Assembly (NCBI RefSeq): GCF_051488665.1
Contig: NZ_JBPSEG010000009.1
Span: forward strand, 1 to 64,000
Direction: 5' to 3'
Source: Melioribacter sp051488665
Lineage (GTDB): Bacteria; Bacteroidota; Ignavibacteria; Ignavibacteriales; Melioribacteraceae
DNA: 64,000 nt
Below the pieces are notes generated by a model that searched no databases, was not told where the DNA came from, and worked only from the letters and a program-made list of their open reading frames with translations. Positions 8,794-18,344 of this stretch are shown in pieces (within the stretch, counting starts at the first letter, position 1; each line of letters begins with the position of its first letter). A program made the translations under genes and the position numbers.

Positions 8794-9276
8794 TTAATTC
8801 AGAGCGTAGACCGGCAAGACCTCTTCGCTCGGTTTTAGCTTTTCGATTCGCACTTTAATGACGCCCGGATGAATCATGCCGAGAGCCATCGCTGCGCCTT
8901 TCGATAAATCGATATCGCGGCCGTCGATATAAGGACCGCGGTCGTTAATTTTAACAACAACGCTTTTTCCGTTTCGTAAATTGGTTACGCGGAGATATGT
9001 GCCGAACGGCAATTCTTTATGCGCCGCAGTCAATGCCATCTGGTCGTAGATCTCGCCGTTTGCCGTTAGCCTGCCGTGGAATCCCGGACCGTACCAGGAC
9101 GCTACCCAGTTGCCTACTGGTTCGTATTCCACAGCCGCTATTGCGGGACTTGAATCTATGCTTAGTATTACTTTCGAATCCTCGTCATTAACGCTTGCAG
9201 ACGAGCTTCCGATGTCTACCAGCCCTATTACCAATGCAGCTGTCGTTATTATAAGTGTCGTTTTAATTATACGCAA
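8794..9276 (-). CDS. rlpA: RlpA-like double-psi beta-barrel septal protein
   Basis: A 160-residue secreted protein with a signal-anchor-like N-terminus (about 1-28) and an RlpA DPBB domain. Key motifs are VASWYGPGFHG (58-68, catalytic-type Ala-Ser-Trp-Tyr-Gly), NDRGPY (111-116) and the downstream Asp in GRDIDLSKGAA. Family members are lytic transglycosylases that cleave peptidoglycan denuded of stem peptides. There is no SPOR domain, so this is the short form. The start is a TTG at 9276, chosen because agaggt sits 9 nt upstream and no in-frame ATG gives a full signal peptide. Confidence 0.88.
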   Translation of the reverse strand: MRIIKTTLIITTAALVIGLVDIGSSSASVNDEDSKVILSIDSSPAIAAVEYEPVGNWVASWYGPGFHGRLTANGEIYDQMALTAAHKELPFGTYLRVTNLRNGKSVVVKINDRGPYIDGRDIDLSKGAAMALGMIHPGVIKVRIEKLKPSEEVLPVYALN

Positions 9277-9347
9277 ATATTACCTCTGTTTGTTATACAT
9301 AACTGTTAATTGAATGAGAATAAATCAGAATAGTAAAATCGGGGATA

Positions 9348-9638
9348 CTATATTTTCAGGTTTCTTCTGAGCGCTCTTTGAGCCTCGTCTTTGTGAATGG
9401 AGTTGTTGAAGATGTTATTGACGTTTTGAGCTGTATGGATTGTTAACTCCGGTTTGAAGTCTGAGCATGCAATTCCGGACGAAACGGTATGAACGGTTTC
9501 GTCTGTAATTATATTTTCAATTACCGTCGTCGCAGAATTATTTTGAATCGCGTGTTGATGGGATGTAATTCCCGAATGATACGCGAATAATAAACCGGCA
9601 AAAGCTATAAAACTATATTTCCTGAATTTCGTTTTCAT
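9348..9638 (-). CDS. Small putative secreted protein, unknown
   Basis: A 96-residue reading frame with a basic start and a hydrophobic segment (about 9-22, YSFIAFAGLLFAYHSG), as in an exported or membrane-anchored small protein. The rest is polar with no recognised motif and one cysteine. A TATATTTG box 10 nt upstream of the ATG (9648-9655) resembles the Bacteroidota minus-7 element TAnnTTTG, although a properly spaced minus-33 TTTG is not clear. It is isolated between rlpA and a divergent glycosyltransferase gene. It may be real, but support is limited to the signal-like N-terminus. Confidence 0.45.
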   Translation of the reverse strand: MKTKFRKYSFIAFAGLLFAYHSGITSHQHAIQNNSATTVIENIITDETVHTVSSGIACSDFKPELTIHTAQNVNNIFNNSIHKDEAQRALRRNLKI

Positions 9639-9816
9639 TATAGCCTACAAATATATGGCGTAAAGGGCAAAGAATCAACCATTGGTTAAAAATTAAATAA
9701 TTTAACTGTGTTTTCGATTAATCTTTGCCGTTATAGTGACATATACGTTTCTCGCAATTTTATTTTATTTTGTATCTCTAAATTTATTTGAACTATTCAA
9801 CAAAATAACGGGGCGT

Positions 9817-11298
9817 ATGGTTTCAGTAATTTTTCAAAGCCTGTCGGAATCCGCAATAAGAAGTCTGATAAACGATTTCAGAAAATTAAACGTTGAGACT
9901 GAATTTATTTCCCTCGGCGCGACTTTTAACGACGAAAATGTAATAAACGTAACGGAAGCCGAACCGCTATCCTCTAAAGCGATAAAAAAAATTGCCGAAA
10001 TAATTTCGAATAAATATGTAGTGTGGATCAGCCGGTACGAGAATAAGGAAATAAAAAGAATAGATTTTCGCGAAGGAGCCTTGCAAAAATTGATTGATGT
10101 TTTTTCAAAACAAAATCCGGCAATGGCATACTCGAACTTTGCGGAATATGATTCTTCTACCGGCAAGAAGCTTGAGCACCCGCTTATTCCTTATCAAATC
10201 GGGAGCATAAGAGACGATTTCGATTTCGGTATGGCAATTATGTTGAACGGCGGATTAATTAAAAAAGTAGCTGCAGAAATGAATGAGGATTATTCGTTCG
10301 GAGGTTTTTACGATTTGCGTCTGAGGCTTTCCGAAATCTCGGATTTGGTTCATATAGACGAGTATCTTTATTCCGCCGAGATAGAACGAAAAACCGAAAA
10401 GATGGAAGAACATTTTAAATATGTGTCCGCGGAAAAGAGAACAGTGCAAGTCGAATTCGAAAAAGCAGCCACAGAACACCTGAAAAGAATAGGAGCGTAT
10501 ATTAAACCCGGCAGAATATTGATCGATTTCGAAAAAATTAAAGTGAGTTTTCCTGTCGAAGCTTCCGTTATAATACCAGTTAAGAACAGAGTAAAGACGA
10601 TCGAATCGGCGGTGAATTCCGCATTGTCGCAAAAAACCGACTTTGATTTTAACGTTATTGTTGTCGACAACCATTCCGACGACGGGACAACGGAGGTATT
10701 GGCAAAGATTGCCTCTTCAAATGACAAACTTATACATCTGATTCCGGAAGAAAAAAATCTGCTAATAGGCGGCTGCTGGAAATACGCTGTCAATAGCGTT
10801 AATTGCGGCAGGTTTGCTGTCCAGCTCGACAGCGACGACCTTTATTACGACACAAACACGCTGACAAAAATAATTAACAAGTTCTACGATGAAAATTCGG
10901 CGATGGTAATCGGATCATACAAATTGACCGATTTTAATCTCAACGAAATTCCGCCCGGCATTGTAGACCACCGCGAATGGACTGAAGACAACGGCGCCAA
11001 CAATGCGCTGCGAATAAACGGACTGGGCGCGCCGCGTGCTTTTTATACGCCTCTTCTGAGGCAAATTGATATTCCGAACGTAAGCTACGGAGAGGATTAT
11101 TATCTCGGCATTACTATCTCGAGGAATTATAAAATATCAAGAATTTATGAACCGGTATACATATGTCGCAGGTGGGAGGGCAATTCCGACGCCAATCTTT
11201 CTCAAGAGAAAATCAACAAGAATAATTACTATAAAGATTCGCTGAGAACAAAAGAAATTATCGAAAGACAAAAGATGAATAAACATGCTGACCAATAA
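9817..11298 (+). CDS. Glycosyltransferase family 2 with a degenerate N-terminal GT-like domain
   Basis: A 493-residue protein if started at the ATG at 9817; a GTG at 9736 would add 27 hydrophobic residues and is less likely. The C-terminal half (from about residue 250) is a GT2 domain with VIIPVKNRVKTIESAV, VVDNHSDDGT and the metal-binding LDSDDLYY. The N-terminal half also looks GT-A-like (EIISNKYVVWISRYENK, then GMAIMLNGGLIKKV, YSFGGFYDLRLRLSE), but its DxD position is replaced, so it may be a catalytically dead duplicate (inference). The sugar and acceptor are unknown. Its end overlaps the DUF4922 gene by 14 bp. Confidence 0.82.
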   Translation: MVSVIFQSLSESAIRSLINDFRKLNVETEFISLGATFNDENVINVTEAEPLSSKAIKKIAEIISNKYVVWISRYENKEIKRIDFREGALQKLIDVFSKQNPAMAYSNFAEYDSSTGKKLEHPLIPYQIGSIRDDFDFGMAIMLNGGLIKKVAAEMNEDYSFGGFYDLRLRLSEISDLVHIDEYLYSAEIERKTEKMEEHFKYVSAEKRTVQVEFEKAATEHLKRIGAYIKPGRILIDFEKIKVSFPVEASVIIPVKNRVKTIESAVNSALSQKTDFDFNVIVVDNHSDDGTTEVLAKIASSNDKLIHLIPEEKNLLIGGCWKYAVNSVNCGRFAVQLDSDDLYYDTNTLTKIINKFYDENSAMVIGSYKLTDFNLNEIPPGIVDHREWTEDNGANNALRINGLGAPRAFYTPLLRQIDIPNVSYGEDYYLGITISRNYKISRIYEPVYICRRWEGNSDANLSQEKINKNNYYKDSLRTKEIIERQKMNKHADQ

Positions 11299-12268
11299 AA
11301 CCGAGAAAAACGATTTCAAATTAGCCGGGCAGGCAATCGAGCTGCTGGAGAAGCAGCTGGCAGAATGGGAATTTTTAAAAGAAAATTACGAAAAGCTCTC
11401 CGGTATTGTTTCCAAAGAAATTCGTTACGAAGATTATAAGTTTATCGCGCTGCATAATCCGGGAAGGATTAAATCGACCGCTGCGGATGTTTCGGATTCG
11501 GGCATCAAAAACAGAAAATGCTTCCTTTGCAAAGAAAACCTTCCGGAAAAACAAAGGGGAATCGTATACAATAAAAAATATAATTTGCTCTGCAATCCTT
11601 ATCCCGTAGCAGGAAAACATTATACGATAGTTAAGCTGAAACACATGCCGCAGCAGATTGTGGGCAATATTGAGGATTTGCTCGATTTGACTAGGCAGAT
11701 GAGCAAATATTTCACTCTCTTTTACAACGGTCCGAAATGCGGAGCCTCGGCGCCCGACCATATGCATTTTCAGGCGGTCGAAAAAATGAAAATGCCGTTG
11801 GAAAATGATTATAAAAAACTAATTAACGATTCGAGAAATTTCAGGATCGATAAATCCCGCATTTCAATTACCGCCGCCGAGACTTATCCGGCTAAGCCGG
11901 TTATCGTGGAGTCGGAGCATAAAGGGGAAATTCTGAAAGCGTTCAGAACAATTCTCAATGCATTAAAAAAAATATACGAACCGAAAGAAGAGCCAATGAT
12001 TAATATAGTGTCCACGTACGAAGGGAATAAATGGAGTTTGTTTATTTTTCCGCGGAAGGAACATCGTCCGAAGGAATTTTATTCCGGCGAATTGATTGTA
12101 AGTCCCGCAGCTCTTGATATGGCTGGTTTGTTTGTGTTTCCACGCAAAGAAGATTTCGATAAAATCGACCGGGATAAATTGATCGATATTTACAAACAGG
12201 TTTCCTTTACGAAGGAATATTACGAATTCCTGAAGAAAAAGCTCTTCGAAAAATATATAGGCGTTTAG
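11285..12268 (+). CDS. DUF4922 / HIT-superfamily nucleotidyltransferase-like protein
   Basis: A 327-residue protein of the DUF4922 type, related in appearance to GDP-hexose phosphorylases (VTC2-like) and ATP adenylyltransferases. The active-site-like motif is CGASAPDHMHFQ, giving H159-x-H161-x-Q163. A CxxC pair (Cys79, Cys82 in KCFLCKENLP) may bind zinc. Such enzymes phosphorolyse or transfer nucleotidyl groups on NDP-sugars. Translational overlap with a glycosyltransferase suggests a joint role in sugar-nucleotide or glycan metabolism (inference). Its 3' end overlaps the convergent PP2C gene by 4 bp. Confidence 0.78.
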   Translation: MLTNKTEKNDFKLAGQAIELLEKQLAEWEFLKENYEKLSGIVSKEIRYEDYKFIALHNPGRIKSTAADVSDSGIKNRKCFLCKENLPEKQRGIVYNKKYNLLCNPYPVAGKHYTIVKLKHMPQQIVGNIEDLLDLTRQMSKYFTLFYNGPKCGASAPDHMHFQAVEKMKMPLENDYKKLINDSRNFRIDKSRISITAAETYPAKPVIVESEHKGEILKAFRTILNALKKIYEPKEEPMINIVSTYEGNKWSLFIFPRKEHRPKEFYSGELIVSPAALDMAGLFVFPRKEDFDKIDRDKLIDIYKQVSFTKEYYEFLKKKLFEKYIGV

Positions 12269-13401
12269 AGTATTTTTATTGAAATCACACTTACGTCGTC
12301 TTCCAGTTCGCCGCCTGTAAATTCCAATAATTTTTCGCGCAGCAAATCGACGGTATTGTCTTCCGGTTTGATGTTCCCGATAAAATCAAGCAGCCGCCGG
12401 TTGCCGAATAATTCTCCTTCCTTATTTCTTGATTCCGTTATGCCGTCGGTAAAAAGGATTATTTCGTCGCCGCTTTTAATATCGATAATCTTGTTCGAAT
12501 ATTGACCGTCCGGATTGAAGCCGAGAAGAAGTCCGGCTGATTCGATAAACTCCGCATTATTTCCGGTGCGATAAATAATGGGCAGGTCGCCCGCGCCGGA
12601 ATATTTTGCAGTTTTATTTTTTGTGTCGATTATTACTACAGAAAGAGTAATGAATACTTCCGAAATGCGTTCGTCTCTGTAAACCGATTCGTTAATGCGT
12701 TGAAGTATAATATCCGGATTTAATTCGGCGGCTGATTCAAGCACGATTCTTGCGGCTGTTCTTACGTAGCCGGCGTACGCAACCGCAAAGTACCATGCGC
12801 CCCAACGTTTCCCCATTACGTCGCCCAGGATAACCGCTATGCTGTCGTCGTTGATTTTAATATAATCGATAAAATCTCCGCCGGGCACGTTTTTGTACGG
12901 AGCGTGCCATTGCAGAATTTTTAATCCTTTAAATTGAGGAGGCGATTCGGGAACCACTTTTGCCGCCATCGAATCCGCGGCTTTCTGCACTTCGTCCACA
13001 ACCTTTTCTCTCTCTTTTTCGAGACTTTTGAGTATGGCTGATACTTTTGCTATTACAATTTTAGGACTGGACGTTTTTACGATATAATCTTCAATTTCAA
13101 GGTCGTAACCCAGAAGCATGTCCTCCTCTCCGCTTTTGGCGGTAAGGAATACAAACGGTATCGATTTATGTTCGGGATTGTTCAGCAATTCTTTTCTGAA
13201 TTCGAAGCCGTCCATAACCGGCATCATAATATCGCTTATGATTAACGCGGGTTGAACTTCGTCGATTATTTCGAGCGCCGTTTTGCCGTTCTCGGCGTGA
13301 ACGCATTCAAATCCCGCCTTTGTTAAATTGTGAATAAATAGCCTGGCGATATTCGGTTCGTCTTCTACGAGCAAGATTTTATTTGCAGATGAAGTTGCCA
13401 T
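12265..13401 (-). CDS. Response regulator with C-terminal PP2C (SpoIIE/RsbU-type) phosphatase
   Basis: A 378-residue protein. The N-terminal receiver has the acidic pair VEDE and phospho-acceptor Asp57 (IISDIMMP), then a short linker helix. The C-terminal PPM phosphatase has PGGDFIDYI, VILGDVMGKRWGAW and ILFTDGITESRN, which are metal-binding aspartates. The expected action is to dephosphorylate a phospho-STAS anti-anti-sigma protein when the receiver is phosphorylated. The STAS gene immediately upstream (17-bp gap) is the obvious substrate. No anti-sigma HPK-like kinase is in this window, so the partner-switching loop is incomplete here. Confidence 0.92.
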   Translation of the reverse strand: MATSSANKILLVEDEPNIARLFIHNLTKAGFECVHAENGKTALEIIDEVQPALIISDIMMPVMDGFEFRKELLNNPEHKSIPFVFLTAKSGEEDMLLGYDLEIEDYIVKTSSPKIVIAKVSAILKSLEKEREKVVDEVQKAADSMAAKVVPESPPQFKGLKILQWHAPYKNVPGGDFIDYIKINDDSIAVILGDVMGKRWGAWYFAVAYAGYVRTAARIVLESAAELNPDIILQRINESVYRDERISEVFITLSVVIIDTKNKTAKYSGAGDLPIIYRTGNNAEFIESAGLLLGFNPDGQYSNKIIDIKSGDEIILFTDGITESRNKEGELFGNRRLLDFIGNIKPEDNTVDLLREKLLEFTGGELEDDVSVISIKIL

Positions 13402-13417
13402 GTTTCCCGCGTTCCGA

Positions 13418-13756
13418 TTATTTGAAACTGTTGATTGCAGAATTTATATCCGTATATACTTCGAATACTCTTTGAAGCCGCGTAAGTTCGAACATAGCGC
13501 GCACGTTCGGTCTCAAGCCGACGAGTTTTAGATCGCCGCCCTGATTGATGGTTCTTTTTAATGCGCTTACAAGCACGCCGAGAAAAGTAGAATCGATAAA
13601 GTCGACTTTGCTCAGGTCGATAATTACTTTTTTAAATCCCTGTTCAATTTTTGCGTAGATCATTTTTTTTAGCTGCTCCGCGTCTTTTATTGTGGCTCTG
13701 TCGATGTCGAGTTTGATCGATATTATATCGTCGAAAGTTCTTTCCTGAATATTCAT
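13418..13756 (-). CDS. STAS-domain anti-sigma factor antagonist
   Basis: A 112-residue single STAS domain. The phosphorylation-site loop is DFIDSTFLGVLVSALK, with Ser-Thr in place of the usual Ser-Ser of SpoIIAA/RsbV, followed by the LKLVGLRPNVRAMFELTRL helix. Unphosphorylated protein would bind an anti-sigma kinase and release a sigma factor or other target. It lies between the PP2C phosphatase and the NtrC-type regulator on the same strand, which supports one signalling operon. Confidence 0.9.
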   Translation of the reverse strand: MNIQERTFDDIISIKLDIDRATIKDAEQLKKMIYAKIEQGFKKVIIDLSKVDFIDSTFLGVLVSALKRTINQGGDLKLVGLRPNVRAMFELTRLQRVFEVYTDINSAINSFK

Positions 13757-13768
13757 GACTTACTCCGA

Positions 13769-15148
13769 TTATTTTTTATAATCGATATTGTATTTTTCCA
13801 TTAGCCTGTAAAGCGTGGCGCGTCCGATTTTTAATTTTTTCGACGCTTCGACTATATTGCCGTCGGTAACTTTAAGAGCGTGTTTTATGGCTTCTTCTTT
13901 CAATTTCTCGAGCGGAATTATCGGAGAATTGTCGTCGAATAAGATTCCGTTGGAAGGCAAAGAGGCTGTGACTTCGCCCGATGTTATCGAAGGCGGCAGA
14001 ACATCGGTGTCAATTAAATCGCCGTCTGTGAGTATAATGCATCTTTCAATTGTATTTTCGAGTTCTCGCACGTTGCCCGGCCAGTCGTAATCGTATAGAA
14101 GTTTTAGCGCTTTTTTCGTTACGCCTTTTACATTTTTCCCGAGTTTCTCGTTGTTCTTTTTGATGAAGTGGTCTATCAATACCACTATGTCGCCTCTTCT
14201 TTCCCTGAGAGGAGGTATTGTGATTGGGAATGAGCTGAGGCGATAGTAAAGGTCTTCCCTGAATAATTTTTTTTCGACGCATTCGCGCAAGTCGCGGTTT
14301 GTAGCGGAAATGATTCTGACGTCGGTTTTGATAATTTCGTTGCCGCCGACGCGTTCGAATTCCTTTTCTTGAATTACGCGCAGAATTTTTGCCTGCAATG
14401 CAATATCCATTTCGCCGATTTCGTCGAGGAAAATCGTTCCGCCGTTGGCAAGTTCGAATTTCCCGATTTTTCTTTGGTGCGCGCCTGTAAAGGCTCCTTT
14501 TTCGTGACCGAAGAGTTCGCTTTCGAGCAATTCTCTCGGTATCGATGCGCAGTTGACAACTACAAAAGGAGCGTCTTTTCTGCTGCCGTTGTAATGAATT
14601 GCGCGCGCAATCAATTCCTTACCGGTTCCGCTTTCGCCCTGAATCAAGACGGTTATGTCGTTGTGCAGGACTTTCGAAACCATACGGAATGCTTCCTGCA
14701 TTTTTTTATCTGCGGAGATTATGTTGTCGAAACTGAATTCTTTTCGGATGTCTTCTTTAAGATTTTTAAGCTCGCGCTCGAGGTCGTAATTTTTAATTGC
14801 GTTCCGGATGGCTGATTCAAGCCGGTTTTTGTCGATCGGCTTCGGAAAATAGTCGAAAGCTCCCAGGCGGATTGATTCGAGCGCCACTTCCACGCTGCCC
14901 TGAGCCGACAACATTATTACGGGCAAACTCGGTTCGTGCGCTTTCACTTTGGAAAGAATCTCGTTGCCGTTTATATCGGGCAACATTATGTCGAGCAGAA
15001 CCAAATCCGGATTTTCATTTAAAGATTTCAAAAAATCCGTGCCGTTCGTAAATGTTTTTACATTGTAGCCCCACTGGTTTTTACACCAGTGCGTCAGCAT
15101 CTTCAATATCGATTCTTCGTCGTCTACAATATAAATTGTTTTTTCCAT
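13769..15148 (-). CDS. Sigma-54-dependent response regulator (NtrC family)
   Basis: A 459-residue activator. It has a receiver domain with phospho-acceptor Asp53 (LLDIMLPD), an AAA+ domain with Walker A GESGTGKE, the sigma54-contacting GAFTGA loop and Walker B GGTIFLDEIGE, and a C-terminal Fis-type HTH (NIVEASKKLKIGRATLYRLM). It should drive transcription from minus24/minus12 promoters. The PAS histidine kinase gene ends 3 bp upstream of its start, so the two are surely a cognate pair. The downstream STAS and PP2C genes link it to a partner-switching branch. Confidence 0.95.
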   Translation of the reverse strand: MEKTIYIVDDEESILKMLTHWCKNQWGYNVKTFTNGTDFLKSLNENPDLVLLDIMLPDINGNEILSKVKAHEPSLPVIMLSAQGSVEVALESIRLGAFDYFPKPIDKNRLESAIRNAIKNYDLERELKNLKEDIRKEFSFDNIISADKKMQEAFRMVSKVLHNDITVLIQGESGTGKELIARAIHYNGSRKDAPFVVVNCASIPRELLESELFGHEKGAFTGAHQRKIGKFELANGGTIFLDEIGEMDIALQAKILRVIQEKEFERVGGNEIIKTDVRIISATNRDLRECVEKKLFREDLYYRLSSFPITIPPLRERRGDIVVLIDHFIKKNNEKLGKNVKGVTKKALKLLYDYDWPGNVRELENTIERCIILTDGDLIDTDVLPPSITSGEVTASLPSNGILFDDNSPIIPLEKLKEEAIKHALKVTDGNIVEASKKLKIGRATLYRLMEKYNIDYKK

Positions 15149-15151
15149 AGT

Positions 15152-17041
15152 TCAATCTTTCTTCTTTGGAAGTCGTATTATAAAAGTGGAGCCTTTGTTT
15201 TCCTGACTGATTACTCGAATAACGCCTTTGTGAAGGTCGACGATTTGTTTTACGAGCGCAAGACCGAAGCCCGCTCCCGGCTGGAGCGCGCCCTGACGGT
15301 AAATTTTTGAAAACTTCTGGAACAATTTTGGAATTTCTTTTTCGGGAATCCCGATGCCCGTGTCGTTAACTGCAATTTCAATTTCCCTGTCGAAGTTTTC
15401 CACGATAACGGATATTCTGCCGTTGGGCGGCGTAAATTTAATCGCGTTCGATATCAAATTTCCTATAGCCTGCATAATCCGGCTTTTATCGGCATAGATT
15501 ACAATTTTTTCTTCCGGGAATTGGACGGACAGGCTCAATTCTTTTGCTTTTATTTGCCCGCTGTAGGAATCGAGTAGTTCGTTTAGGGCGTCCGCCAGAT
15601 CGAATTCTTCTTTTAATAATTTTTCTTCTCCCGATTCGAGCTTCGAGAAATCGAGCACGTCGTTTATCAACTTGGCTAATCTTTTGCCTTCGGTAAGGAT
15701 AATATTGCTGAACTCCCTGATTGTTTCGGGAGGCAGTTCGTTGTCCGTGGATATCGTTTCGGCAAAACCTACAATCGAAGCCAGAGGAGTTCTGAGTTCG
15801 TGAGATATGTTCGATATGAATTCGCTCTTAAGTTTGCTTACTTCTTCGAGCACGTTGATTTTTTGTTTTGCCCTTTCTCGTTCGATTGAAATTATTCTGT
15901 TGGCTTCGATCAATTTTGAATTGAGTTCTTTAATTTTCTTTTCGTCGGCTTTGCGGGCTGAAATATTTCTTCCCACGCACACAATGCCAGTTACCTCGTC
16001 GTCGATTATCAACGGTTTCGCATGAACCTCGAATATGATTGGATTGCCGTGTTTGTCCATGAATTCCACTTCGAAAAATACTTTGTCGCGCGAATCGATA
16101 AGTTTCGAAAATGCGTCGGCTACGATGAATTCGTTGTCTTTGTTGACAAATTCGAGTATATGCTTGCCGGTCATTTCCTGAGGATTAAAACCGAGCGTTT
16201 TCGAGCCGTTTTTATTGATCGTGCTGATATATCCGAAACCGTTCAAGATGAATATCAAATCGTCGGCGGTGTCGACCAGAACCCTCAATTTCTCTTCGGA
16301 GTTTTCGAGCTTTAGCTGGTTTATCTTTTCTTCGGTAATGTCGATTATCATGCCGATTATTTTTACGACCTTCCCGTTTCGAATTATCGGAATTCCGTTG
16401 TGCCGTACCCAATGCTCTTTGCCGTAACGGTCTTTCATCTGATATTCAACGCAAGCCGTGTCGCCGCCGCGCAGCGTATCGATAAATTCTTTGAATCTGC
16501 CGAAATGTTCCTTCTTGATCGTCCTCAAAATCAAAAATTTGTTTTCATAGATTTCCCGGGGCGTAAAACCGAAAATCATTCTAACGGCGTCGCTTATATA
16601 ATAATATTCGCTTCCGTCGTAATTGGTGGAGAATACAACCGCATTGAGGTTGTCGACCGTTTCCCGCAGGTTGTCGTCCCCGTGCGATTTTTCAGCGTCT
16701 CTGAAAATTGTCAGTAGTCGGGGTGAACCTTTGCCGCCCAGAAAAATCGAATCGACGTAAAAGGATTTTTCAATTTTTCCGTTTTTGTATCTTAAATACG
16801 AATTCAATGCGCTTTTGCCGCTTTTGAAAGCTTTAATAAAAGGCAGTTTGTCGAAAGAAATTTTTTCCCCGTTGTCGTCGTAAAACAGATCCGATTGAAA
16901 AAATTCTTTTGTCGGTTCCTTGCGAATTCCCAAAAGGCTTTTGAGTTTTTTTGACACGTATAAATTATCCGCGCTTTCAATAATCTCCAAAGCCGGTAAA
17001 TTTAAGGTCTCGGTATATTTTTCGACTTTTGCTTTTGTCAT
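15152..17041 (-). CDS. Cytosolic PAS-domain sensor histidine kinase
   Basis: A 629-residue kinase without predicted membrane segments. It has a poorly conserved N-terminal PAS-like region (about 15-115), a PAS/PAC at about 125-240 ending MIIDITEEK, a second PAS at about 246-365 ending VGRNISARK, and a coiled coil at about 366-405. HisKA follows with phospho-accepting His414 (FISNISHELRTPL), then HATPase_c with NLISNAIKF, NDTGIGIPEK and GAGFGLALVK. It senses an intracellular signal through its PAS domains and phosphorylates the adjacent NtrC-type regulator. Confidence 0.94.
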   Translation of the reverse strand: MTKAKVEKYTETLNLPALEIIESADNLYVSKKLKSLLGIRKEPTKEFFQSDLFYDDNGEKISFDKLPFIKAFKSGKSALNSYLRYKNGKIEKSFYVDSIFLGGKGSPRLLTIFRDAEKSHGDDNLRETVDNLNAVVFSTNYDGSEYYYISDAVRMIFGFTPREIYENKFLILRTIKKEHFGRFKEFIDTLRGGDTACVEYQMKDRYGKEHWVRHNGIPIIRNGKVVKIIGMIIDITEEKINQLKLENSEEKLRVLVDTADDLIFILNGFGYISTINKNGSKTLGFNPQEMTGKHILEFVNKDNEFIVADAFSKLIDSRDKVFFEVEFMDKHGNPIIFEVHAKPLIIDDEVTGIVCVGRNISARKADEKKIKELNSKLIEANRIISIERERAKQKINVLEEVSKLKSEFISNISHELRTPLASIVGFAETISTDNELPPETIREFSNIILTEGKRLAKLINDVLDFSKLESGEEKLLKEEFDLADALNELLDSYSGQIKAKELSLSVQFPEEKIVIYADKSRIMQAIGNLISNAIKFTPPNGRISVIVENFDREIEIAVNDTGIGIPEKEIPKLFQKFSKIYRQGALQPGAGFGLALVKQIVDLHKGVIRVISQENKGSTFIIRLPKKKD

Positions 17042-17121
17042 TAACTGTTTGAAAAAATTATTATGAATGGTATAAAATAAATCTATTTTTGTTTAAAAAC
17101 ACATTTTTTGATGCGTCGAAG

Positions 17122-18276
17122 TCAAATTGCCGCTGCCTTCTTTTTGTTAAGACGCAAAATAAGAAGGAAGAATAAACAAAGGAGCGATGCAAAAATCCAG
17201 TAAGCGCTTCTTGCGTTGACGTCGATCATTAAAGAACCAACTACAGGTCCCGCAATAGTGCCTATGCCGTAAAACATTACATAATATCCGTTCGCTTCGG
17301 CAATGAAATGCTTGTCAACTTTTTCCATCGTATAATTAAGTCCCAAAGTATAATACGCAGGCACTATTCCTCCGATTAAAAAAAACAAAACGACCAGGAA
17401 AACAAAGTCCGTATGAAAAAGAGGAAACATGAATAGCGCGGCTAATATTAAAGATACGGCAGAGAGAAGATCGCTTTTGTTAGTCTTTTCCGCCATGTAA
17501 CCGATCAGATAGAGCAGTATAATGCCTCCGACTACAAACGACGTCAAAAAAGAAGACACTTCCGTTGTATCGTAGAGACTTCTCAAACCGTAAATCGGAA
17601 TAACTACCACAAGCGAAGATTCCATTGTGCCGTACACGGCAGACGAGACTAAACCGATGAAAGGCATGTCCGTCAGCCGCATTTTACGGTTGTTTGAATC
17701 CTCGCGCGCGAAGCGAAAATCTTCAAAGAACAAAAAATATAAAATCCAGACAATGAACATGACCGCAGAACCGATAAGAAAAGGCGCCCAATCGGAAATT
17801 TCCAATGTCCAGATTAAAAGGGTTCCCAGCGCTATTCCGATCGATAAAAGAACTACGTAAATGCCCGTATTTTTTCCGCGGTTTGTGTCGTCGCTGTAGT
17901 AATTAATAATGAATTCGGTCGAAACGAAAATAAGCGTGCCGCCGACTCCCATAATAAATTTAACCGTTAGCAAAACCGGATAATTGTACCAGTATATATG
18001 AGCAAGAGCTCCTGTTGTCCAGATAAAAAATCCGATTAAACCAATTTTTCTGATGCTGTATTTTTTGATCAACTTCCCTGCAAGCGGAGAAAAAATAACA
18101 ATACTAACATATCCTGCTGTAGTTACAAAGCCGGTTAACAAAGCCGGAGTCTCTGCTTTTTCGAGAAGAATTACCGTAACCGGATTGATTAAGCCGAATC
18201 CGATGCCTCCTATTGCAATTCCGACGAGCGCCAGGTAGAAATTTTTGTGCATAAACGAATCCAATTTCCCCGGCAA
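17122..18276 (-). CDS. MFS transporter
   Basis: A 384-residue inner-membrane protein with about 12 hydrophobic helices. The MFS signature between TM2 and TM3 is visible as LAGKLIKKYSIRKIGLIG (G-x3-D/K-R-x-G/R-like). The gene stands alone, facing away from the U32 gene. The substrate cannot be deduced; single-gene MFS transporters of this size are mostly drug or sugar exporters. Confidence 0.85.
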   Translation of the reverse strand: MPGKLDSFMHKNFYLALVGIAIGGIGFGLINPVTVILLEKAETPALLTGFVTTAGYVSIVIFSPLAGKLIKKYSIRKIGLIGFFIWTTGALAHIYWYNYPVLLTVKFIMGVGGTLIFVSTEFIINYYSDDTNRGKNTGIYVVLLSIGIALGTLLIWTLEISDWAPFLIGSAVMFIVWILYFLFFEDFRFAREDSNNRKMRLTDMPFIGLVSSAVYGTMESSLVVVIPIYGLRSLYDTTEVSSFLTSFVVGGIILLYLIGYMAEKTNKSDLLSAVSLILAALFMFPLFHTDFVFLVVLFFLIGGIVPAYYTLGLNYTMEKVDKHFIAEANGYYVMFYGIGTIAGPVVGSLMIDVNARSAYWIFASLLCLFFLLILRLNKKKAAAI

Positions 18277-18344
18277 AAATACGAAGAATAGATTAATGGA
18301 TAATAATTATATAATTTTGTACGAACAGATTGAAAGGATGGTTA

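Noticed and set aside
9736..9816. Upstream GTG start for the glycosyltransferase
   Set aside because: The added 27 residues are a hydrophobic stretch with no fit to the family, and there is no Shine-Dalgarno before the GTG. The ATG at 9817 is preferred, although not proven.
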